Assembly: GCA_018873245.2 (NCBI GenBank)
Contig: JAEMBT020000007.1
Location: forward strand, 11,429,129-11,493,128
DNA: 64,000 nucleotides
DNA from: Archegozetes longisetosus
Taxonomy: Eukaryota; Arthropoda; Arachnida; Sarcoptiformes; Trhypochthoniidae
Direction of reading: 5' to 3'
The notes under the pieces: model-generated
What the model saw: only the letters and a program-made list of their open reading frames with translations
Databases searched by the model: none
Told to the model about the DNA's origin: nothing
Position numbers and translations under genes: made by a program
Part shown: positions 9,607 through 18,966 of the stretch, piece after piece
Layout: every line of letters begins with the position of its first letter
How positions within the stretch are numbered: position 1 is the first letter of the stretch

Positions 9607-9770
9607 AATACAGTAACACCTTGGCATAGTAAACCTCTTTACAGCGAATCCTCGTTATGGTGATAGCAAATCCTGATCCCCGTACACATTAGCTAAATAA
9701 TTTTAATTTACTTCAAAGTAATGTCTTTACAGTCGAACATTATTGTAGTGAATGAAGAATATTGGTCCTA
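9607..9770. mobile_element. Possible pogo/Tigger-like MITE fragment
   Basis: Reads acagtaacaccttggcatag, then caaatcctcgttatgg-type repeats and tacagtcgaacattattgtag. Pogo/Tigger inverted repeats typically combine CAGT ends with CCTCGTTATA-type motifs, which this resembles. I could not pair the two ends cleanly, so this is tentative. Confidence 0.3.
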
Positions 9771-10270
9771 TCGATTCAAAAATTTCGGCATTAATGCTAT
9801 TACATTATAAGTGAGAAAACTAGTAATGCTTAAGAATTGCATTAGTATTAAAATTAATCAAACACTTACGATCATCCGAAAAGTGTGAAAGATTATTGAA
9901 TTCAACATAAATTTTATTAACTTAATTGATTTCAAGTATTTTTTTAATCAATTCTACCTCTACTGAAACTTCTGATGAACTAAAGAAAATTTTGTAACTA
10001 TTTTTCTCTTAAGAACTGATATTGGTTATTTAAGTAAAAAGGCTATGAATGAGCCTTTGAGAACTCATACGATCTCCAATAATAGTTAAAGCATTGATGC
10101 GCGCATAAATTGCAGTTAACCAATGACAGTTACTATATTAAATCGTATTTTTCAATTTAAAGTTATTTCATAGTTCATATCCGTATCTTCGCTGTCTCAA
10201 TATTTTAAATTTACTTTTAATATAAATTTTTTATACCATAGCTCCATTCATTAGTTTGAGTTTCGAAGAG

Positions 10271-13200
10271 ATGTCAAACTCTGATAAGAAAACCGATGAA
10301 CCGAAAGAAGCGATCGATAAGTTAAAGCAGTCGATTGAAGCAGCTGCTAATATAACATCAAATTATCCATCAATTCTGCAAATCGGTTCTTTGCATTTCA
10401 AAGACTCGTACTCATCTACTGATGTATTTATAACTGATATCTTTGTACATATTTATGCGTTAATGAAAACTTGGATCTAATTCTTATATTCAGGCAAAAC
10501 CATTCATGAGAGTTGTCCATGATGTGCGCATTAAAGACTGTGTCCATCAAGTTCTTCACAATCATTGGAAGGTAAAACAGCCACGAATTGTGGTCTTAAT
10601 CATTTCAAATTTCGGGCCTCTTAAAGACTGGACTAATGCGCAGCAGAGAAAGAAGTTTCAAAAAGGACTGATGAAAGTAACGAATTTTACGTTCATAATA
10701 TTAATAGAAATAGAGAAATAGATTTGAATTTGTTTTGAAACTTGATTCATAGGCAGCTGATAATACAAACATGTGGATAATTGTTAATGGCATTAATAGT
10801 GGCATATCTACTCTTATCGGAGAAGCAGTTCGTAATGAAATCACGCAAATTAAACGTTCACGAAATAGAGATTGTGGTTCCAAGACTTCTAAGATGAATT
10901 TTATTGGCATCGCAGACGAAAGTACATTACGTTACGGCGAAAGCATCGCTAACTACAAACAGGTATAAATTGAGTCTCCCTTAACTTACGATTCCGAATA
11001 TTAAACAAATTGTTGTCTCTTAGTATGAAATTCAAATTCCAAACTATGGCACCCACGAAGATAAATTTGAATTGAATGCAAACCTCACACATTACATTGT
11101 TATAAAAGACGATACAATGAATAGAACTGGTGTTAACACATTCCTCACAAACTTGATGACATTTCTATCTAGAAGCGAAGACATAGCAAATACTTCATGT
11201 ATAGAATATTTGTTTCCCTTCATTGATGTATTTTTTAAATTGGTCCTCTCAAATTATAGTGAATAACAACAATTCAGAAGATAAGTGCTCCATAACTGGT
11301 GTTCAGACTCCAGTTGTCTCACTTGTTATTCAAGGAGGATATGAAAGTTCGCGTTTAGTTTTGCATCAAATCAAAAACTGTATCCCAGTTATAGTTTTGG
11401 GCGGAAGTGGAGGTTTGGCCGACTTATTGGCTTTTGTAGAAAATGAAATCAGTGAACGATGTTTTGAAGTTTGGGATCCGGAATATATTGAATCATATAT
11501 TAAACCTGAACTAACACTGAAAATAGGGATACGTTTTCCATACTTGAGAGATAACGCACTTCTTTGTAACACATTTCGTAATCGAATACTTGATTGCGTT
11601 CGAGAGTCTCGAAAAGACGGACAAATCTATTTGACAGTGATTAACATGCATAACTCATATTCATGTAATTTGCAAAATTTAAGCGAGTATCTATTGTTGG
11701 CTTTATTCAAATCACAACTGACCCAAATGTCAAATCAACAAAGAGCTGATTTGCAATCCGCTAAATATGAGATAATTGCAAAAGATCCTGAAATTATTGA
11801 TAAAGATCTATATTTATGTGTTGACTGGAACTGTCCCGAACTCGCAAAAAGAGAAGTCATTAATAAAGACCCATCATTTGGCCATAATTTGGATAAAAAG
11901 ATGTTTGAGGAGGCATTGGTTCGTACGAATAGATGTGAATTTGTCGATCTATTTCTTACCCATGGCTTTAGATTAAGAACTTTCGTTAGTGCTCCGCGAT
12001 TGAGAAGAATGTTTAAAAGAATCCACTCAAATGACTTTTTTCGTACAGTTTGTTGGGAAGCAATTCTTGGTCTTTCACCTGACATAAAGCAATCGCCAAA
12101 ATTTATTGATCGTGAACTTAACTGGTTAATGAATTCGTGCACTGGTTTAAGAGACTTTTTTGCTGAAAGTGAACTCGACTATTATGTTATAGAAAATTAT
12201 CCACGAACTCCAGAAGAAGCAGAAAGAAAAGCATTGGCTATTTTTGTGATTTGGAGTTTGTTTCACTTCCGTAAAAAACTAGTCAAAGTCTTGTGGAAGC
12301 ATAGCGACCAACCTATCCATCTGGCACTTGTTATAGCTATGATTTATGAAAGGCTTTCGCGGTACGTCACAGAAGTTGAATTGAGAGAGGAGCTCCAAAA
12401 TGAATCGAAACAATTTGTCACGGACGCCTATAACATATTGGATGTGTGCTATAGAGATTCTGCCGATAGAGCCGAACAAGTACTCAACGAAACGAGTCAA
12501 GACTGGAACTATAGATCACCTGTTGATACAGCAGCTTACGCTAGATTTCGTTCTTTTTTAAGTCATCCCTGTTGTCAAAAGTGGTTAACTAATACTTTTA
12601 ATGGTAACATCAGAGTTAGAGAACTTCCCTTTGGTTTAATTGAGGTGCCAGTTTTGATTAAGATTCTTACGTCTGCTTTCCTCCTGTTTCCGATGTATTT
12701 CTGGATTAGATTCAAGGATAACAAAAGTTATGGAGTACATTCTGCTGAAGAGGAAGGAATTGATGATGACGAGGACAATAAAAGTGTTAGTAAAATCAAA
12801 TCCATCAGTGATCTGAAACCCTCGAACAAAGAAAAACAAGGCACAAATGAAATGAAGGATCAGTTGAGAAAAATTCGATATCTTCACTCAAGATTATCAA
12901 TATCAGATCACCAAATAATAATCAGAAAACAACCACCGGTTTGGAAAATGATCTATGAACTATGGAACGCACCGATCACTAAGTTTTGGGTTTCGCAACT
13001 ACTTTACATCCTATATTTATCATTATTCAGTTTGGCAGTTCTGTCTCCAAAATGTGGTAATTTGTATTTAGATTATATTGTGTGCGTTTGGACTTCACTG
13101 ATAACCGCTGATCTCATTCGACGCACTTATACCTATCACATCAAATTTAGTAATCTTCCGATTACTTACAAGTTATTGGAAATTGTGTTTCAATGCATAT

Positions 13201-15409
13201 TCATTACGATTTATGCTTCCCAACGTCTCACATATCGGATATTTATTTTCATAAAACCTTACACTCTTAAAGTAATTCTATGTATAAATTTGTTATATGC
13301 TTATTATGTCTTATTTTCCGTATATCTGCCAATATCTGCTACTTTGGGACCACTTCTATATCGACTTAAACTTATGGTTTTAGTGGACTTTCTTAACTTT
13401 ATGAGACTTTCAGTCATTGCGATTCTTAGTTTTGGTGTTGTTATTCAAGCACTTCTCTATCCTGATCATGAACTAAGCCCTGAAATATATAGAAAGACGT
13501 TTCATCGTGCATTCTTTTCACTTTTCACTACACCTTTGGATGAAATCGTTGGTAACTAATCCACTTAAGAAGTTCTAATTTCGCTAATTTTGGTTATTAT
13601 TCTGTACTAATTTTAATTTCTATTTCAGAGTCCGCCAATTGCAAGCGATTTCGTCTTCGAGATGATGTAGTTTATGACAACTTAACTGAATGCTCATCAA
13701 GTCGTTACTCTAATGAAGAATGTGCTCGAGTTGGTTTTTGGCCATATATAGCTGAGATCGCATATTTTGTTCTTCTAAAACTAATATTGTCCTCCTTATT
13801 GTATGCAATTTTCGCCAACAGCGCTGCCCGACTATCAGATACTGACAATATATGGAAGTTTCAACGATATACTCTTGTTATGGAATTTGTAAATCGTTCG
13901 CCACTACCTCCGCCTCTTAACATATTCTGTTATGTATATTTTGCCATTCGATGGATTTTTCATTTACTTACATGTTGTGTAGCCAATAAAAGAAAATCAC
14001 CAGTAATTAGATTATTTAAACAAACTTTTTTACTGATAAGAAAGGTAATTAATTATTTTTTGGTTAGGGATTCGCCAGCGATCTGTTATTCCACGACTAT
14101 TCAAGTTCTAAAAGTCAAACTAAGCTTTTATCTGAAGATGACTATAGCTATTTCAAAACTATTGCTTCGGATTATTATGAAGAACAACAAAATAAGATAA
14201 ATAGCGAAGCCATGATTAAGTTGGAATGGGAAAGGTTGCAGGCCAACTGTGAACAAATTGAATACGAAAAGAAAATCTTAAAACAACTTAAAGGAAAATT
14301 GTCTGAAACGGAAAGAGCTGTTCATCAATCGCTCGTTTATTTGGAATCAATCAAACACTTGACGAGTAGAAAGTACGGAATGGAACATATGATTAAGAGC
14401 AGTAAGCTTCACGTAATTTCGAGACATTCTCCGTATCCGCTGACAAATGTTCAGAGATATCCTGTTCCCGATAAATACGTTTCATGGGATGTAATGTTTA
14501 TCACTTACGATCCGGTGGCTTATACTAAACCAAAGTCCGAGTTCCCGATAAGTTTACAACAATTCGCTGACGAAGACATACTTTTACTACAAGAAACTCA
14601 AATTGAGCAAATCAAACAAAATTTACCGGTTTTTGAGTGGAACAGAAGCTCAACAAATGCAGCTGGAATAACAATAAATCGAGAATCGTGGCAAGTTGAT
14701 GAAAACGAAACTAGAATTGTATACAAACTCGATAATGGAATTCCTCGGAATCCCTTTGGAAGAACAGGTTTGAGGGGACGCGGATCTCTATTGAGATGGG
14801 GTCCAAATCATTACGTTACACTAGTTATTACGAGGTATCAAATATCAGTACTAAAAGTTTCATTTTTGAAAATTAGTTACTTCAGATTTGTTGAATTTAT
14901 GATTCTTTAACAGAATGCATTCATCAAATGCTCTTCAAGTTTTAGTAGAAATTGATAAAAATAGTGTTTGGTCTCAATCAATATGTTTATTAACGCGTTT
15001 CATTCCTGGAGAATGCACTTATACTGGATTTGAAAGTCTTTTTACAACAGAAAATGATCAAAAGAATTGGATCACTTCTGACAAAATGATTGGATTCCTC
15101 AAAAGCTGTGATGTTATCGATGAAATACCACTAGAAACAGAAACCGGTACAACAATTTTACAGTCAGGACTCAAATATGAGAGACTAATGAGAGGTTATT
15201 TGGACTCATCTCATAATACAGACCATGCCTGGAAAGAAGTAGAACTGTGGCATTTTCATTACACTCAAAAAGATATATTAAAAGATAAAATGAGAGACAA
15301 CTTAGAATGGTGTGAAGTAACTGAAAATTTGTTCGCGAAATTGGATTTGAGCCAGTCAACTATAATGCAAGATATGGTCGAAAAGCTTAAAGCGCAGCTG
15401 AGTTTATAG
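10271..15409 (+). CDS. TRPM2-like cation channel with C-terminal NUDT9-homology domain
   Basis: Eight exons join in phase: 10271-10444, 10494-10676, 10753-10962, 11024-11198, 11260-13551, 13629-14002, 14068-14834, 14914-15409 (4671 nt, 1556 residues; human TRPM2 is about 1500). Residues 50-700 are the TRPM N-terminal homology regions (STDVF; KGLMKAADNTNMWIIVNG; VVSLVIQGGYES; IPVIVLGGSGGLADLLAF). Six transmembrane segments span about 805-1075. The pore motif is LFTTPLDEI (about 1002-1010), where TRPM2 has FGQ. S6 and the TRP helix follow (LLYAIFANSAARL, then NIWKFQRYTLVMEF and PLPPPL). A charged coil lies at about 1185-1235. From about 1255 to the end is a NUDT9-H domain: RYPVPDKYVSWD, the nearly invariant FGRTGLRGRGSL (1366-1377), GPNH, and a final domain with NTDHAWKEVE. 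The Nudix catalytic helix is degenerate, so ADP-ribose gating without hydrolysis is likely. The sixth donor could instead be at 14045. Confidence 0.9.
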
Positions 15410-15570
15410 AGAATTTAATATAAATACTAACATAAAACTTTATTTTCTTATTTAATGTGCCTGAACTCTAAAACATTTTTACATTTTATTACTATCCCAT
15501 AAAAATTTATATAATTTTACCTCATTATTCAATACATTTAGAAAACAAACAATATTTTATCTGATAGATA

Positions 15571-15576
15571 AATAAA
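15571..15576 (+). terminator. Polyadenylation signal of the TRPM2-like gene
   Basis: AATAAA 162 nt after the TAG at 15407-15409, on the coding strand. A minus-strand AATAAA for the convergent secreted gene lies at 15684-15689, leaving the two 3' ends about 110 bp apart. Confidence 0.5.
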
Positions 15577-15856
15577 ATGTATATCGTCTGAAAACACCTA
15601 GAAGAATATTTAATTAATACTAAGACTGACTTAAATTTAGCCGACTTTTTGCTATTGAACTGTGCGTGTATTTTATAGGGAGTTTTATTTTTCAATTTCT
15701 TTAATTCAGTGAATTAATTAATGACTAATTTATAGGGTAAAGACCGAAACACTTGAAACTGATTAACATATTATAAGTAGAATACTTCAAATGTAACGAA
15801 ATATTCGCTCGAATTGGGAGTATATTAAGAAATAACCACATTATAAGCGACCTTTA

Positions 15857-18336
15857 TCATAGCATTTTTTGTTTCGGATGATGAGCAGCATGCTTAATAA
15901 AATGAGGATTAACTGGATGAGGATTATGGGCATTGTGAGGGCTATGGGGATTATTCAATACATGGAAACTTCCTTTTTTATAGTTTTTCCTATAATAAAA
16001 TTAATAAATAAAAATTACTATAAAGATTGTTCAAAAAATTTTTATTCAAACATGCAAACATACCCAAAAAGTAGCACAAAATTTGGTGGCAAATCGCGGC
16101 TCAAGTGAAAATTTTGTTGTGGGCTATGAGATTTGAAGTTGAGCTTGAAGGTATTTTCTCCAGGAAAGCCATGTTTATGATTAGCGCTGACAGACAACAG
16201 TTCAGGCATATCTCCAACTGCATCACCTTCAATTAGCTTATGGTTTGACTCTAGTGGAATCAGGTTATCGTATTCTTTCGAGTGCTTAATAGCTGGTAAA
16301 TGAAGATTTGGTGGACTGAAAATATTAAAAGTTCAAGTTTCATAATCCTTGTTATTAAAGTGCAAACACTCGGCGCTCATTTATTGTATACTCAATGAGC
16401 CATATTTCGAGTTTAGTCTTAAGCTCGATCTCGACTCAAGTTAGACTTGAAATACAAATTTTGATAGCACAAAGTCTAACTTGAGTCGAGATCGAGCTTA
16501 AGGCAGAACTCAGAATATGGCTCAATAAGCTATAGTATTCTATATTAATTTTAATTTTTTATTCATTCAACAAATCTAAATATCCAATAATAACACATTA
16601 ACTCGAATATGATTCAAATTTGATGAACTGATAAATAGAGGGTCTCACAAGTTATGCACATATTCAACAAAGTATTGATCAATTAGATTTAAATAATTGT
16701 TTCTCTGTCGTAATAAAGATTGAGATTAAAATAGGTTATAGTTACCGACAAAATAAAGGCACGCATCTTTTAGCATTTATACTTGTGCGTAAAATAGTGT
16801 CATAAATCGATAGACATCAACGTCTATTGCTTATTGTGATAGTAAAACTTTAAAAAATTTAAAGATAAAAATAGCCTTAAGTTCAGAACTGATTAAACTT
16901 GAAATATAGATAAAACAACTGCATTATGAGGAAGCATTATATTAGGTCGAACCAAAAGTCTTTGCCAACTTTATTTTTCAAATATTTCAAAAACAGTAAA
17001 AGATACTAAAGGTTGGTTTTAATCATCAGATGAACATGTTATCCGCCTATAATTAAGATCGTTTACCAGGGGTCAGGCAACAAGATAATACCAAAAAATT
17101 CTTGATTTTTGTTAATCACCCCGAATTGTAGCATATGAGTTTCCTTCAAAGGTCCTTTAAAAAAGTGCTTTTTTTATTTTAGACTTTTATGCAAGCTATT
17201 GCATCCAAGGTTGATTTGCGATTTTACTTGGCGTATCTCCCGATAACATATAATGCCCTTATTTTTCACTTCTAATCTTGCCATGGTACACTTTCAGGAA
17301 GTTTTGTCAAAAAACATTTTCCAATATTAGAATCAAAATAATAATGATAACTATGTGAAACTTCAATATTACGTAGCAAATACATAAGTGAATATTATTC
17401 AATAAGAATCTTGAGAAACATCTTTATAAACAAGGAATAAAAAGGGTTGGCAGGAACTTTTGGTCCGACCTAATACAATTATATGCCTACAACAGTCGAA
17501 ATTGCATCTAATAGTGGACCAAATATTAAATCAAATAAATTATTTTATACAAATTATTAAAAATTTGTGAATAAATGATTAAAATTCAAACCAAGATTAC
17601 TTTTTTGAAAAATAATTTCCATTATAGAATCTATTCATTACTAACTGATAAAATTTGAACTTCACTTCTAAGTAATAATCTTTGAGGTGTGAACCATCAG
17701 TAATTCAGTTGCCAGATCTCTAAGTTTGATTTCCGATTCCAGGTATAAGGGTTGGTCTGCATGAATACATTAAAGTTCCAGGTTTGTGTTTTTACTCATG
17801 TTACCATTATGGAAATAGTTTTTCAATTGAAAGATAAGAGCTGTAACTCTATTATAGAACTTTTATCATTAAAAGGAGGAAAATTTAAAGTATATTCATT
17901 CAAAAACTACTATGGAATTCGCTGATTATGCTTCAAAATATTTTGAATTATTAAAAGCTTGTAAATCTAGCACTAAATATTCCTTAGACAAACGAGCCGT
18001 TAAAATTTAACACAATTTTTATCACTGGGAAATCATTTTCAAATCAAAGGGTTCCCTTTCATATGAAAATTCCAGAGAAGGGTTCAAGCAAAACTAACAA
18101 CCGAAATCAGTAATCATCGCAAAATCTTATCGATAAGAGTTAGTTAATTTTGCTGAATAATTTTGTCATCTTAAGCTCTTCATACAATGAAGTACACACA
18201 GTTGCCTCTCATTATAATGAACAGCCTAATGGACTGAAAATCAGTTGGTTGTAACGAGAGTTCACTATATCGGACAAAGTGTGCATAGTCTGAGAACTAA
18301 ATAATTTTTGAAAAAGTGTTCATTATATCCAACTTC

Positions 18337-18414
<78 letters not shown>

Positions 18415-18966
18415 ACTGTATATGTATTATTGGAAAATGTGCTTTTACGTTGTCAGTAACTGTACTTAAGATTTACTAAAGCTAGACAGAGATTATCTTA
18501 ACTTCGATAATTAAATTATCGATGTAAGATTGGGTTAATGATTTTTAAAGCTTGTTTTTATCAAATTTTTCATGCTATTATTTTCAAATACTCACAGGTG
18601 GTAAGGAGGCTCCATATGATGAGGTTTCTTAATGTGATTTATTTCAATCTTATTTTTGCCCGAAAATACCAAAACGTTATCCTTCTGCGGGTCTTTGCCT
18701 TCTAACTTTTTCAATTTTTCCTCAATTAATAAGATTATTTCAGCGAAAGTGACAATGGGTTCGACTATATCATGAACCAAGCCAATGAGTTGTAGAAGAG
18801 GCTTTTCTCTTATTTTTTGGATTATGTTCAGGTGACCTTTCATATCGAACAAAAACTTTATAATTTCCAACTTTGATACCTTTTGACATTTAACTGGAAC
18901 CAATTTATTAATTATAACACATATCACACAAATACTGATGAAGTAGCGGAAACTTTTTGAATCCAT
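15857..18966 (-). CDS. Secreted protein with His/Asn/Pro-rich tail, three exons
   Basis: Exons 18966-18596, 16315-16064 and 15989-15857 join in phase (756 nt, 251 residues). Joints are CACCT|GTGAGT to aatattttcag|T and TTTTTGG|GTATGT to tttattatag|G. Exon 1 opens with a signal peptide (MDSKSFRYFISICVICVI, cut near VPVKC) and continues as an amphipathic, Lys/Leu/Ile-rich helical region with HIKKPHHMEPPYHL at its end. Exon 2 is hydrophilic (PPNLHLPAIKHS ... HSPQQNFHLSRDLPP). Exon 3 carries NPHSPHNAHNPHP-type repeats and a basic end. The first intron is 2.28 kb, far longer than others nearby, because mobile-element relics sit in it. I recognise no family; the His-rich tail suggests metal binding or an extracellular structural role (inference). 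AATAAA on the minus strand at 15684-15689. Confidence 0.65.
16381..16538. mobile_element. Foldback (palindromic MITE-like) element
   Basis: The arms are about 58 nt each: 16391-16448 and 16472-16528. The inner 29 nt of each arm are perfectly inverse-complementary (ttaagctcgatctcgactca, then agttagactt), and the outer parts match with a few differences (ctcaatgagccatat against atatggctcaataag). Only about 23 nt separate the arms, so an RNA copy would form a strong hairpin of about 140 nt. It lies in intron 1 of the His/Asn/Pro-tailed secreted gene. High arm identity suggests a recent insertion. Confidence 0.8.
16942..17473. mobile_element. Complete non-autonomous mariner-like element (532 bp)
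   Basis: The ends are inverted repeats of about 30 bp: ttaggtcgaaccaaaagtct at the left, and at the right the complement of ttaggtcggaccaaaagttc. They continue as ttgccaac on both sides. TA duplications flank it exactly (16940-16941 and 17474-17475). The TTAGGT...CCAAAAGT end resembles mariner-family ends. The 470 bp interior has no intact transposase, so it is a deletion derivative or MITE. It lies within intron 1 of the secreted gene. Confidence 0.9.
18190..18425. mobile_element. Pogo/Tigger-like MITE with a GA tract inside one inverted repeat
   Basis: The left end reads acagttgcctctcattataatgaac (from about 18197). The minus-strand reading of the right end is acagtcgac, then (TC)n, then ggatataatgaacac. 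The two ends share acagt(t/c)g.c, a TC-rich piece and tataatgaac in the same order, so they look like one inverted repeat in which the right copy's ctctc has expanded into a microsatellite. Interior motifs (gtaacgagagttcactatatc) fit pogo-type subterminal repeats. TA target duplication is not clear. Confidence 0.5.
18341..18411. repeat. (GA)n microsatellite, ~71 bp
   Basis: An uninterrupted GA dinucleotide run of about 35 units, within the right end of the pogo-like element at 18190-18425. Confidence 0.98.

Larger units (their letters stand above)
7272..10270. other. 3 kb intergenic region
   Basis: No coding exon was found on either strand. It contains the AGCT-rich repeat patches at 8945-9115 and 9486-9535 and a possible pogo-like fragment near 9607-9770. 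The left end is the upstream region of the glycine-rich gene; the right end is the upstream region of the TRPM gene. No TATA box is obvious for either. Confidence 0.5.

Noticed and set aside
11735-12142. 135-codon minus-strand open frame
   Set aside because: Lies antisense to TRPM exon 5, whose frame has clear family homology; no domain in the antisense peptide.
15869-16108. 79-codon plus-strand frame rich in Met and Ile
   Set aside because: Antisense to exon 3 and part of exon 2 of the His/Asn/Pro-tailed secreted gene; Met/Ile arise from complements of His/Asn codons.
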